From NCBI GenBank assembly GCA_021234155.1, contig JAJEKV010000015.1:11864101-11928100 (forward strand): 64,000 nucleotides of DNA, given 5' to 3'. Made by a program: the position numbers and the translations under genes. The notes below the pieces were generated by a model, which made no database searches, was not told the origin of the DNA, and saw only the letters and a list, made by a program, of their open reading frames with translations. This document shows positions 11,008-22,965 of this stretch, in pieces. This stretch comes from Isoetes taiwanensis. Lineage: Eukaryota; Streptophyta; Lycopodiopsida; Isoetales; Isoetaceae. Numbering within the stretch: the first letter of the stretch is position 1; every line of letters starts with the position of its first letter.

Positions 11008-12807
11008 TCAAGCTCGTTTGCATGCAGGCAAGGGAGATCCACACAAACCAGCATTGCCGGCATAGCTAGAGGAATTGAATTTAGCAAGAACACCAACCTG
11101 AGGTATTTTGCCACTCAATTTATTGTATGACAGGTCAAGAAATTCTAGAGACTTAAGGGTAGCAAAAGACTGAGGAATTGACGCAGTCAAATTGTTTCTA
11201 GATAAATCCAGATGCTGCAGGCTAGTTAGATTACCGAGGCTGGATGGAATAGTGCCAGAGATGGAGTTGTGGTCGAGTTTGAGGACATTGAGATACTGCA
11301 TGCGGCCGAAATCGGGAGAGATGGATCCAGAGATGGAATTGAAAGATAGATCGATTACAGCAGGCACAAGTCCGTCTTCAATAGAATAGCCTGGAGGATT
11401 GAGTTTACTCAACCAGTTTGGAATTGAACCCTTCAGTCCACAGTGGCCCAATTCAATCTGAGAAAGACGAGGAATGCTTGCAATACCTTTTATGCTCTCG
11501 AAACTCAGCCTGTTTCCTGTCAGTCTCAACACTAGCAAATTATTCAAACCCTTCCAATCCCCAGTTATGCCTGTGATCTTGTTGTATCTCAAATCAAGCC
11601 GCACCAAGCTCCACAAACTGCTCAGATCCTCCTTAATTGGACCAGAGAGAGAGTTATTAGATGCATACAGTTCCTCCAGGCTAGAAAGGAGCCCAATAGA
11701 GGGCGGAAATGAGCCCGTGAATGCATTGTTCCTGATATCAATGTATGCCAGTTCCGTCATTTGGCTGAATATATCAGGAATTGGACCGGAAAGGCCTGTA
11801 TATGATACCCACAAAACTTCCAGCGATTTTAGGCCTTTGAATGAGGCAGGGATTGTACCAGTTATGCCAGGATTGTTGTGGAGGGCCAAAATCTTTAGAC
11901 TTGATAGGTTGCCTAACGTACTTGGCAATGGCCCTGTTAGATTGTTGTAGTGTAGCCGCAGTATTTGGAGCTTCGATAAATCTCCCAGTGCTGCAGGAAT
12001 GCCCCCATTTAAGAAATTCTGTTCCAGACTTAAGGTGTCTAGATTCTTCAGCAGCCCCAATGTCGCCGGAATGGTGCCAGATAATTTGTTGGAACCTAGA
12101 GATAACTCTTGGAGATTTGTTAGGTTGCCTAATCCCGCCGGAATAGAGCCTGAAAGCTTAGTCCTGTACAATTTAAGAGTTTCCAGATTGGCAAGCCTGG
12201 AAAAATCTGATGGAAAAACACCGCCAAGCCCACACAAATCTTCCCCTTCTGTGGAACTTGTACAGGACAGATCCAGGTGTTTGAGATTAGAAAGGCCAAA
12301 GAATTCCGCAGGGATGGGACCCTTGAGCCCTGTATTGGATGCCAGAAATTCTTCAAGCCCACGGAACGAACTAAAGAATGCCGGAATCGTGCCGGAGAGA
12401 TTGGGATTATCAGAAATAGAGAACTTTTTGAGCTTGGTAAGCTTGAAAAAGGAACTGGGTATTGCGCCATTGAAGCCTTTAGAGCTTGCATCTAGGATTT
12501 CAAGCTCTGTAAGACCTGATACAAGCTCCAAGGTAGAGACTGGCACAATGCTGCTGCCGTCGAAATAATTTTTGGAAATCCAGGGCATATAAAGGCCGAT
12601 TACTCGCCCTGCATCGTTGCAGGTAATCCCCTGCCATTTGCAACAGTTTGTGGTGTTCCATTGCGCGCTAAACTCCCTTAACTCTGATTTGAGCTTCAGC
12701 AAAATATTGCGCTCCGCCGGAGTACATTGAAGAGCTTGAACAGGGGCTGTTATCCCCCACAAAATTAACCCGATTAGGAACAACGCAGGCATCATTCGAA
12801 TAGTCAT
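11008..12807 (-). CDS. secreted leucine-rich-repeat protein (RLP-like, no kinase)
   Basis: Single-exon ORF of 599 aa. Residues 1-25 form a hydrophobic signal peptide (LFLIGLILWGITAPVQA). An LRRNT_2 cap follows, with a Cys pair in TTNCCKWQGITCND (residues about 52-65). About 18-20 plant extracytoplasmic LRRs run from about residue 90 to 570, with repeated LxxLxLxxNxLxGxIPxxLGxL units. The C-terminal cap has GLCGSPLPAC and the protein ends four residues later. There is no transmembrane helix, juxtamembrane region or kinase, unlike LRR-RLKs and typical membrane RLPs, so it should be a soluble apoplastic protein like PGIP/DRT100-type proteins, or an RLP that has lost its anchor. Likely role: ligand binding or protein-protein recognition at the cell surface; the partner is unknown. 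The frame is free of lesions. Antisense ORFs across it are shadows. Confidence 0.88.
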   Translation of the reverse strand: MTIRMMPALFLIGLILWGITAPVQALQCTPAERNILLKLKSELREFSAQWNTTNCCKWQGITCNDAGRVIGLYMPWISKNYFDGSSIVPVSTLELVSGLTELEILDASSKGFNGAIPSSFFKLTKLKKFSISDNPNLSGTIPAFFSSFRGLEEFLASNTGLKGPIPAEFFGLSNLKHLDLSCTSSTEGEDLCGLGGVFPSDFSRLANLETLKLYRTKLSGSIPAGLGNLTNLQELSLGSNKLSGTIPATLGLLKNLDTLSLEQNFLNGGIPAALGDLSKLQILRLHYNNLTGPLPSTLGNLSSLKILALHNNPGITGTIPASFKGLKSLEVLWVSYTGLSGPIPDIFSQMTELAYIDIRNNAFTGSFPPSIGLLSSLEELYASNNSLSGPIKEDLSSLWSLVRLDLRYNKITGITGDWKGLNNLLVLRLTGNRLSFESIKGIASIPRLSQIELGHCGLKGSIPNWLSKLNPPGYSIEDGLVPAVIDLSFNSISGSISPDFGRMQYLNVLKLDHNSISGTIPSSLGNLTSLQHLDLSRNNLTASIPQSFATLKSLEFLDLSYNKLSGKIPQVGVLAKFNSSSYAGNAGLCGSPLPACKRA

Positions 12808-12840
12808 CAGATGGTAATAACATGAGCAATTAAGCAGGCT

Positions 12841-12850
12841 GATTATATAG
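12841..12850 (-). promoter_or_regulatory. possible TATA box of the LRR gene
   Basis: On the minus strand the sequence CTATATAATC ends 34 nt upstream of the ATG at 12805-12807. The position would give a very short 5' leader, so the true promoter may lie further upstream. Confidence 0.35.
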
Positions 12851-12859
12851 AAATTGCAA

Positions 12860-13890
12860 GATAAAGTTCGTCGAAGCTGCTAATATAAAATTCGAGGAAG
12901 GACGTCAGTGAATCGGAGGCTAGCGGTTTGCGTGCGACTATTGCTGAGAGTTACAGGATGTCCGAAAACTTTCCCATTTGTCAAACATGTCAGGAAAAAA
13001 TGCTGATGTCCATCTGCTCATTTTGGCCGTCACAAATATCTTATTCAATCAGGAAAAGAACAGGCTTATTATTTTTGGGAGAATACATTACCAGAATGTG
13101 CTAGGTATCCGGCTGAATTGAGGGGTTTCCGGCCGGTAAACTAGCAGGCAAAGCCACCACAAGCGGCGTTAGCCCCGAGCATCGCCATCGCTTGCCAGTT
13201 TATCGACCGAAAATCCCGAAATCCGGCCGGCTACCAAACGTAAGCCGGTGTTTGGTCAAAATTCCGGTCTTATTTTCCTAGGTTGATTCTTAGGGTTCTG
13301 TGCTGATTCTTGCAAGCAAGGAGGTTTTATTTTGTTGATTCCTGTTGATTAGGGATGGCAAGGTTTCTTGCAATTGCCCAAAAGCTTAGATTTGAGCAGG
13401 ATATCGAAGTGGCGGATTTGCAAATGACACTGCTTCTTGCTCTGCCCCTGTTTCTTGCGAATCTGAAGAATAGATCTCATGTTCTACCCTTGTTTGTTGC
13501 ACCCCTGTTCTACCTTTCTTTGCGGATCTGAAGAACAGATCGCCTGTTTTTTGTGGATCTGAAAAACAAGGGATCTTCAAGCATCGCTCCGAATCTCTGT
13601 TGCCAATGAAGCTCTGAGCTATGAGGAATTTCGATCAAACGATGGTTTACAAGTGTTTATGGCCCTTCAAGCAGGACCAACTTGGAATATCCAAAGTGAG
13701 GCTAAATCCTAGCCATCACGATAGGAACCCTCGAACTAGAATACCACAATATAGAATATGCCCAAATAAATAAAACTTATCTATTGAACACATACTGGTC
13801 AACCTTAATTCCCACATCAAACATACATGTCTCTAACTCAAATACATTAACAATATTTATAACGAATAAATAGCTAATATCAATTTCATA
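12860..13890. other. intergenic; diverged short repeats
   Basis: No gene seen. CCGGCCGGTAA / CCGGCCGGCTAC words lie at 13123-13235. A degenerate repeat of GCGGATCTGAAGAACAGATC type occupies 13410-13570. The interval ends at the inverted repeat of the putative transposon. Confidence 0.4.
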
Positions 13891-13893
13891 AGT

Positions 13894-13918
13894 GGTGAAA
13901 GCATGTAGCTGGGGGCCA
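13894..13918 (+). repeat. left terminal inverted repeat
   Basis: Begins GGTGAAAGCATGTAGCTGGG and continues into GGCCA. It pairs with the inverted copy at 25241-25265 with mismatches at three positions (A/G, C/G, C/A). Confidence 0.65.
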
Positions 13919-14242
13919 GTTTTGCGCTGGCCAAGCACCCCCTAAGCACCCTCCAGACCTTTTTTTTTTTAAATATTTTTAAAATTCGTTTCCCCCGTCA
14001 TGCCCTTCACGTTCTTTGTGCAGCAGAGGCCTGTGCCTTTGCTGTGACCCTAGCTACATCGACCCACTGATCCAAGCAGTACTTCTACATGATGAACCAA
14101 ATGGCTATGATTCCGGCTTCTTTTTCAAACCCTTCATTCATTTCTTTGGATCAAACGGCTGCTATTTGGACGCCTGCCTCTGCTTTTATTTGCTTTCATT
14201 TGGCTTTATTCGGCTCATGCATGGTTTATTTTCTAGGTCGAA

Positions 14243-14674
14243 ATGAGGTTTGCAAGCACTATTGAGGAATTCAATGTTTATAGACCGCCTCAAACGGCCG
14301 GGGATCCGTGAACTTTAACTTGGGCTGATTGCCCCACATCTGATTTTCTTAGTGTTTGGAATCGTGAAGTAAAAGACAATAAGATCAAGCTCCACCAGGT
14401 AAAGCCAGAATTTGTAGATGATTTGCATGATTTGGTGCACAAGATTTATCAGAAAGGTTTAAAGAACAAGGAAGCTAGGACAGTTTTTGTTAGAGCTTTT
14501 GCATGGCAGCACATTCCAATGGCTCTTGCTCATCCTGCAAAATTCATAGTGAATTGGGCTAGATTTGCATGGAATAGAATGCAGCTTTCACAGAGAAATA
14601 CCCAAAAGAGAACTGACATGGAGGAAATTAATTTAAGGAACATTGCTTTGGCTATTTCAGCCTTAGAGGCGTAA
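14243..14674 (+). pseudogene. 5' part of the RING-like element gene, interrupted ORF
   Basis: From the ATG at 14243 the frame gives MRFASTIEEFNVYRPPQTAG, meets one in-frame TGA at 14309-14311, and then stays open to 14674. It includes WADCPTSDFLSVWN, a basic/helical stretch (VHKIYQKGLKNKEARTVFVR) and FIVNWARFAWNRM. Protein-like sequence continues in a shifted frame (TALASLQHDLKEKE, then LVKKVSGILQGYDLVSAIN up to about 14810) with further stops. It likely encoded the N-terminal helical half of the protein whose RING-like domain lies in the next exons. The single TGA plus later shifts indicate decay. I do not recognise the N-terminal family. Confidence 0.4.
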
Positions 14675-14997
14675 TTAGATGTCTTGGACTGCACTTGCTT
14701 CATTACAACATGATCTTAAAGAAAAGGAAACCTAATTGGTCAAGAAAGTTAGTGGGATTTTGCAAGGGTATGACCTTGTTTCCGCGATCAATTTCATTGG
14801 ACATACATGAAATTAGGAAAGATCTAGAAGGCTTGAGAGCCATTTGTCCGTGATGAGGATGTAGCTTTGAAACAAAAAACCATGAGGAATGTGCACTAGG
14901 TCTTTCCCCGCCACAATTTTGAAGAAAAAAAGGAGACGCATATCTCTACAGATTTAGAAGCAGAAATAAGTTAAGTGCAGTAATTTGTTTTAAGCAG

Positions 14998-16601
14998 GAC
15001 AAGCAAGATGACTTGAAAACTAACCTAGGGAACCTGCAGCATTTGAGGTCTTCATTCCTTACCACCACACTGATCAGACCTTCTCCTGGAAACTGGACCG
15101 TTGTAGATGGAACGAGTGGATGTGTAGTTTGTGGCATGGCATTTATTGTCATGCATGTACAGCTACAATGTGGACACAAGTTCCACCTTTGGTGCTTCCA
15201 GAAGTGCATGCAAAATTTGCAATGCAATGTTTGCAATCTAGAGCTGCCAACAGACTTGTATTCAGAGCTTGGTTATCTTAATTTTGTCCCTAACATGGAG
15301 GATGAGGAAGATAAAGATACTGAGACTGCAGCCACTAAAGGTACATGCAGTATTAATAACGATGAACATGTTGAATCTCCTCAGAAATTACAAGTGCGGA
15401 GACGTCCACAAACTCGATCCATGACAAGCCCTTTGAAAGGTTAGTTTTATATTCTTTATTTTATATTCAATAGTGCGGGTTGTTTAGTTGCATGTATGCA
15501 GCGCAAGAGAAACGTAACAAATGGTTAAAGAAGGCGCATCTTGAAGACGAGGGATTTGCTGAAAATGAAGAAGCTGATTTGGAGCAGCAGGTTTTGAGTA
15601 AGTGTTTAATAGTCAGTTCGATATTTTGTTGCATTTGTATTAAGACATAAGCAGGTCTGGAAGATAATTCGAGAGGCGTGGAAGAAGTTGCGGGCAAGGA
15701 AGCATCAACGGATAAAGTTTCTCAAAAAGATAAACTGCCTTACCCTTTCATTATGTGGACTAGTGGTTTCAGACTAGTGGTGTCAGACTAAGAGAAATTG
15801 CAGGAAATGAAGTTGTGCTGGGCGAGGAAGCATCACATGATGAAGCTCCACTAGAGCAAGCAGCAGCTGTTGAAGCTCCAACACAACAAGCAACCACCAA
15901 AAATGTTAAAGTTGGAAGAAAGGGCGTACCAAAACATTTCAGACCTTCAAATAGTTGTGATGCACCTGCTACAAGACAAAATCAAAAAAAGGTAAGGAAG
16001 CCTAGGGTCAATCAGAAGAATAAGAAGTCTACGAGCAGTGGAAAAATTATGGATACTCAACCAACTGCTGCTCCTGCAAGCACGAAGAAGAGTTCAGATG
16101 CTATACCAATTGCTACTTTGGATACAATAGGTTAGTACAGATAGATCAATGTTTTATTTCAAAACTTCAATTACATTAGCATGTATGTGAATGGCAAATA
16201 CAGGTGGCTCGTTTCAAGCAGAGTCCTGGAACTCTAGCCAAATTAAGAAATTGTGGTTTCCAACCCAGGTAGCTAATTGGCCAAGTACGAACCAGAATCC
16301 ATTTGGTTATACAAATTTTCATGCTCCAATTTGCAACTTTACCTTTGAAAGTCCACCTTTTCTTGTTCCAGACACTATTTTACCTTCTGCTACTGCAACC
16401 GATGAAATTCAATCTCCCCTCCATGGTGACAGTCCACCTTTGCATGTCGCAGACCCTATCTTACCCTCTGCTGCAGCTGACCAAGTGCAATCTCCCATCT
16501 GTGGTGACAGTCCACATGTGGCTGCAAATGAATCTGATACGGAAACGAACGCTGACAACGATATGCCTTTGGAGCAATTTACCAGGAATATCAGACTTTA
16601 A
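14998..16601 (+). CDS. RING-like zinc-finger protein, spliced, inside the putative transposon
   Basis: Exons 14998-15439, 15502-15597, 15655-about 15720 (donor unsure), 15804-16130 and 16204-16601. Codons join in phase at the introns after 15439, 15597 and 16130 with GT/AG borders, so splicing is credible. Exon 1 holds GCVVCGMAF, then LQCGHKFHLWCFQKCM and CNVCNLELPTDLY, a C-x2-C / C-x-H / C / C-x2-C arrangement typical of RING-type E3 ligases or related treble-clef zinc fingers. The rest is low-complexity: acidic (MEDEEDKDTE), basic NLS-like (KKVRKPRVNQKNKK) and Pro/Ser-rich C-terminal segments with repeated SPxxGDSP. The stop is TAA at 16599-16601. It converges on the DDE gene and may be a transposition accessory factor. 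A role in ubiquitylation is only inferred. The 5' part upstream has lesions, so this may be a decayed gene. Confidence 0.5.
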
Positions 16602-16607
16602 GTTACT

Positions 16608-16883
16608 ATGTTGTAAATCATCTGTATGTTTAAGTTACTATGTTGTAAATCATCTGGCTAACTTGTTATAAAGCAAAGCGGTTTGCAAACTAAAACAAGT
16701 GTACTCTATGCAAATTTTAAGAATAAAAGGTTGCAAACAGATTTTATGTTGTAAATCATCTGTATGTTTAAGTTACTATGTTGTAAATCATCTGGCTAAC
16801 TTGTTATAAAGCAAAGCGGTTTGCAAACTGAAACAAGTGTACTCTATGCAAATTTTAAGAACAAAAAGGTTTTATCCAGATTT
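16608..16883. repeat. 138-bp tandem duplication, 3' flank of the RING-like gene
   Basis: Two nearly identical units starting at 16608 and 16746, differing by a few substitutions and one A insertion. Each unit contains an internal doubling of ATGTTGTAAATCATCTG. It begins 6 bp after the stop codon, so it would lie in the 3' UTR. Confidence 0.85.
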
Positions 16884-17389
16884 TGCCTTAAGGCAGACAA
16901 AAGGTTAAGAACAGATGTTTCAAGAAATAAAGTTTGATAAATACTTAAGGCATGCAAATGGAATTGATTTACTTCAAGGGCATTTTCGAACCTTGATGTC
17001 AAAGGGCAAGTTATATCATTCCCTCATCTTTAAAAGTGGAGTTGGTACTGAACACATTACAATCTAATTTCATGCTGGGATATATGCTGTGTGTAAACAT
17101 AAAAGCCACTAAATTATATGTTCAAATGGATTCATTGACGTAAGGCCTGATAAAATTATGTCTATTATTGTTCTTATCCTGTATACAGATGTCTATTCTC
17201 CTGGTAAACTGTCGCTATCAGCAACATCGCCCCAGTAGTTTCGCTAGTTACCTTGCATATATTCTAATTCTCCATAGTTTCTCTAAGGCATTGCAATAAT
17301 TCCCCATATTTCCTATAACGCATTGCAAAAAATACCATGATGGCACAAACATTTCCACCTTATCAAACACGGCTTTACACGGCTAAACA

Positions 17390-18040
17390 GCTATTAATAT
17401 ATTCAATTTGAACAGAGAACAAAAACAGATTTAGTTTATCAACAGCTTTACACGGCTACACAACTATTTGAAGATCAAAAACAGATGACTATTACTTTAG
17501 AGTCTAGCTTAGCCAGCACAAACATTTAGAGGCATAACTTCAGAAATGGCTAGCTTTAGAGGCCTTTGCCTTAGCCAGCACAAACATTTCCATTTTACTT
17601 TATCAAACATTTCCATTTTACTTTATCAACAACTTTATAAGCCTACACGGCTATTATTCTATTCAATTTGAACAAAGAACATCTATTAATATATTCAATT
17701 TGAAGAACAAGAACAGATACACGGCTATTACTTTAGAGGTCTAGCTTAGCAAGCACAAACATTTAGAGGCCTAACTTCAGAAATAGCTAGCTTTAGAGGC
17801 CCTTGCCTTAGCCAGCACAAACATTTCCATTTTACTTTATCAAACATTTCCATTTTAACAGCTTTACAAGCCTACACGGCTATTACTATATTTTACTCTA
17901 TTCAATTTGAACAAAGAACAAAAACAGATACATGGCTATTACTCTATTGAATTTCATCATGGATCAAAATGCTTAATGTGCATAATCAGTGGACAAGAAA
18001 TGGCTAGCTTTAGAGGCCTTTGACTTAGCCAGCCAGCCAA
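17390..18040. repeat. imperfect tandem/dispersed repeat cluster
   Basis: The words GCTTTACACGGCTA, CACAAACATTTCCATTTTAC, TTTATCAAACATTTCC, GCTAGCTTTAGAGGCC and TATTCAATTTGAAC recur in shuffled order three to five times. This is the junction zone between the two convergent genes of the putative element. No ORF is present. 16884-18400 is otherwise non-coding, AT-rich sequence. Confidence 0.7.
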
Positions 18041-21019
18041 TGAATATATTAATACAATAATGCAACTAAAGTACAGTTGAGCATCCTACAAGAAGAAAGA
18101 ATAATGAAAAAAATTATGTCAATGTTTCTATCCTGTAAGTAGCCTAAAGCTAAAAGTGGCCCGCAAAATATACAGAAATTCTAGCCTCTGGGGAACGAAA
18201 TTTTGAAGCTGAAAATGTCCAAATGCGGACATAAAATCTGTATTTTCCTTACGGCATACATGATGCAAGCACTTGATTCTAGCTCTGCCCAAACTCAAAA
18301 TTTATGACAGCAAGCTCGTGAACTATTTCTGTGTGAACCTGTACCTCAAAAATTATGACAGCAAGCTTGCCATTCCCCTGCACAAGACTTGTGAACTATT
18401 TCCTCCAAACTATTTCCTACAAACTATTTCCTCGTGTTGCCTGCAAAAATAATTTGAATATGTAACAAAAATTTGAGAAGCATACAACAAGTTGAAAAGA
18501 TGCCAGAAATTATAACAACCTTTGGAATTAGACTTCCTTCTAAGTGTCTTAGACTTCCTTCCAACCGTCATCTTCTTATTAATCTTCCTTGCAACTGTCG
18601 TGTTATTACTAACCTTCCTTGCAATTGTCTTCTTTTTTCTAGCTACTACCTTCTTCCGCACAGCATTTAGAATCTCTTCTCTTCTCTCAATTGTATTCTT
18701 GCTTGTCTTGGAGCTGCCAAGAGCTAATGTCTCAGAATCTGGTGGTGGCAAGAAATCCATGATATGCTCGTGTGTTGGTAGAGGTAAATGGTAGACATTA
18801 TCTTCACCTGTATTCTATATTTGCAGATATTACGAGATGCGAATAGCAATTCACATCTGGCATATGGGTTAACAACTCGTATCTACCTTCTCCAATATAC
18901 TTGTAATACTTGCCGGTAAGAATGACCTCTTGTCTACTGAATTTTGATCCCCAGTGATCCTTGAATGTTGTTTCCACTATGTGTTTAGGTTCGGTGCATT
19001 TAACAATCCAGAAATCAACATTCTCTTCATTATTGGCTTCCGCATTGATGACGAAATTGTCTCCAACTTGTACAAGTTCCGCTTTCCACTGATTATCTCC
19101 TTCATACTGTTTCAATCTCTTTATGTGCTTGCACCTGTTCCATAATCCCATCCAGCAGCTAGTGCAAAAGCAAGATATAGGTCTGTGGGCCACCATGGTA
19201 GGTTTGTTTTGGCAGATTGGCCTGATAGTGTTGAATGTTTTTTGTGCCCTTCAAGGTGTCACAGTCATATGTCACTTCCCTACAAACCTCACCTAACTTT
19301 ATGAGCCAAAATACCCTGAAGACATTCATCATAATAGCATTAAAAACACGTATATATGTGCATGCTTCTAAATTTCTAGAATTTGATCATACCTAGTGAT
19401 TAAGTTGTCTTTCACACCTCTTTTCACTTGGAAATACAAAATCAAAAATTGTACAACGTCCTCTGCATTCCTTAGAGGCGTGCTCTCCCTCTTCAACATT
19501 TCAGCTGTAAGTATTCTCTTTATGACGGCACCAGCACCGTCATGCTCCCCGTTGCCATGGCAAGATGCAAAGAAATTCCACGATATCTTTATTGCATTAG
19601 ATTGATAAAATCTTCCTAAGTGATAAAAGGATCTAGAGGACTTGAATTGCGTTGCGCAACCATCAGACCAGAAGACATGGTTTGTGTAGCATATACCTTT
19701 TTCCTTCAAATAATTGGCATGCTTCTGTAGGCAGTGTTGTACGAATAAGCTATCATGCTTTCGATCATCTGATATGTAAAAGTGAGTCTCTTTCACCAAC
19801 TTACGATCGCCAATTGAAAGATTTGGAGTCTCGTCTTTCTTTGCATGTCTGTAAGTAATGTGCACTAGTATAGAAACTGATCATTCCTCCAATGCATCGT
19901 CTGGATCTCCTGCTGAATTTTGAATGTATAGTTCTCAGCAAAGTCTATAATAGATACAACAGTATCCTCTGGAAATGTTTGCAAGCATTCCCTAAATTGA
20001 TCTGCCTGCCACCTTGCCGTATAATTATGGGGGATGAATTGTTTGATAACTGCATCAGCATGCTCCATAAATTCATGTACTGACGTGCTCTTATAAGCCA
20101 ACTTCATAACATCCTTCGTGGTGACTACTAGCTTCTCCCCTTTGCCTGTATCTTTTACGTGAGTTTCTGTTGTCTGCAATGTAAGAGCAAATGTAAAGGT
20201 CATAATCATATTTCTTAAGTTCACATTTAAGAAAATCAGTGCAGCTAATTAATTGAAGCTTATGTCAACCATACTAGGCAGTAGCTACCACTCTGGTTCC
20301 CATGTCTCTCTCTTTGCTTATTGGTTCATATCTTGTGGTTAGATAACAATTTGAAAGACACTAGAGAGCATAGATCTGAAAGAAGGCAACAAACTGCCAT
20401 GAACAACCTTTTCTAAATATCCACTCAAGTTACCACGTTTCAGCATATTTTGCAACAGCAATAAATACTCTTGTTTAGCAACCCTAAGTGTCCATAAGCG
20501 GATCCCTGGCAATAATTTACTGAGCTACCCTGCATGCATGTCTTATCCATATGTAGCAAAATAACAGGGGGTTTCTTTTGTATTTTTATACTTTTTTCCT
20601 TAAGGTTTTTATATGATTTGATGACGGTATTCCATGAGACATACTAATCGGTACAACTAGAGTGCACATATGTTGGCATTGATTTTGGTGCCAGTTTCCA
20701 ATGGTTCACCTATGAATTTCGAAAGCTGAAGCATGCAGGGCTCGACCTAATCCATTTTAGGGTTCTATGTTTTCGTGCAAAATCTCTTTATTAAAGCAAG
20801 ACCCAAGAAGGCCAAGGAACTTTGCATACAGGTCGCTTTTCTTTGATTTGTGTAGCCGAATGCAGAGCCGAAGAAGCATAGCAGAGCAGAGCCGAAGAAG
20901 CAGAGCCAAAGGATGGGCTCTATTCTGTTTACAGCCCTTTTATTTCTTCTGCCCCTTTTTCTTTTTCTGGCGATGATGTGTGGTCAGACTCAAGGAGGGC
21001 AGACACAAGGAGGTAAGAC

Positions 21020-21505
21020 TTACCGTTTTTTACAGAGGGATTCTATGGAGCACACCTGCTTTTGATATGTCGAATCAGGCACCGCTCTGTTGGCAACTAT
21101 CCTGGCTAGCCAGCCCGCAGGGCCCCCTTTTTTTTTAATTCTATGATTGCTGTGGTGAGTTTCAAGCCTTTCATTTTTTGATTCGACACAGATGGGTTCA
21201 CTGCTTTGTCTAGACATAGTTATATTGCCCTGGCTTTCGGATTCTGTCTCCCTGCCAGAATACTCAGATCCGCTTGCAGCAGAGGACCCAATAACTGCAC
21301 CGAAAATTGCTCTCACCTTCTTGCTATCCCTCGTCCCAGGCCTAAACTCTCCAAGCAAACCACAGGAACGCCCATTTTCTTCCGACCCAGCATTCGATTC
21401 TTCATCATCCTCCCTGCTGCTGCATTCTTTGGTCCTCTTCTTCCTCGCAGGCATTGATTGACATCTTCTAAATTGCAATGCGTTTGTATTAACCCTTGGA
21501 TCCAC
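21020..21505 (-). other. 161-codon ORF inside the DDE gene's large intron
   Basis: Open minus-strand frame rich in Ser, Glu, Arg and Lys (MPARKKRTKECSSREDDEES, AASGSEYSGRETESESQGN). It is low-complexity without a recognised domain. It sits within the 3.4-kb intron of the DDE-like gene. It could be a relic exon of another gene carried by the element or chance. A plus-strand frame over the same bases is less protein-like. Confidence 0.25.
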
Positions 21506-22965
21506 CCCGGAATGACCTAAAACTAGCCACTTCGATCCAATTGTTTCTATTTCAGGTAAACTCTTTCCAGAAACCTATGATTTTTACTACCCGTCTTTGA
21601 TTCCGAATCTTATGTTTATAGGCAAATTTTCTCCAGAAACGTGCTATTTACTGTGGCATTACACATTTTTCAATACCTAGAAGTATATCTGCTAGACTGC
21701 TTGATCATTGTAGAGCAGGGTTATCATGCTTTATTGTATTTTAAGGCAACGCCATGAACTGTGGAAGACTTTGATGTAGATGTAATTGTTGCTTTATATA
21801 TGCCTGCTAGATATAGACTTAAATTTGTTTTTCTTTTAACAGCATGGAATGTTTCGAGGGTGCAAAAACTGTGAGACTCCTGGGTCATCATGGGAAGTAC
21901 TTATATGCTGATGAGGATCAGACCAATGTCTCTCAAGATCGTGATGTTAGTAGCGAAATGGCAATCTAGCATGTTGAACATGTTCATAACACTACAAAAA
22001 TAAGGTTAAAAAGCTGTTACCATGGTTACTTAGCAGCCTGCAGTTCTCCTTTTCTGTTTGGAATGACTGGCAAGAAAGTATTGTTGAGGAACTTAACGTT
22101 GACGAGGAGGATTTTATAGTCTGTGGATGCATTCCAGGGACCAGAAAACTTTATCCGTTAAGATTGGAACTTCCACCAAACACAGCTCCAATGCTATTAC
22201 TGTAGTCAAAGCTTCTTCACCAGGTTCTTCTTCCTTGCTCTTGTTCTGCATGGGCTGCTGTATACCCTTGGCAATGCAAAAGTGTGTTAGTTTATTTCCT
22301 AGACTAGGCACTTGCTTTTACAAGAGCAGTAGTATGTTGCATTCTAGTATTTGCATTGCCAGACTAAATGGCGTTACTCATTTTATGAGAATTTGGATGT
22401 TCTGACATATTCTTTCTTTTGCAGAATTTAAGGACTTACGTAGTATTTCCGTGACAAGATGTTGAAGGTGGATTTTGACTTCTGGAAACATCATCATAAC
22501 CTCAATTTACTATTATTATTTTAGATAGTTAACTACTCATTTATGCAGGATTTTAGTGTTCATATGAATATGACTGGGGATATTTCTATAATTTTGTTTA
22601 TGTTTGAAGCTATAGAAGTGTTAACCAACAAATTTTGCATTTTTTGGTGTTTAATATTAACAAATTTCAAAATCCAAATGGGTTGGAAACAAAGGAGCTC
22701 TGGGTGGATTTGTTTTTAGAGTTCCTGGTCCCTAATATTATACTACATATTCTGAGGTTAGCCTATGGATGTGGAGTCTAATGCAGTGTCCATGTTTTGA
22801 AACCATAACAAACAAGTACTTTAACTATGTGGCATATTTTAAAACACTCTCTATAACTTGAGTATGTGATTTGGCAAATTCTAAAATGCTTTTTATAACT
22901 TGAGTATGTGGTGCAACACCTCAGTTTTTTTTCAATGCGTTCATCTTGTTTTCTTTGTCTGATTT

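Noticed and set aside
11192-12568. Several ORFs antisense to the LRR gene
   Set aside because: They lie fully inside the LRR CDS on the opposite strand and owe their length to the repeat periodicity.
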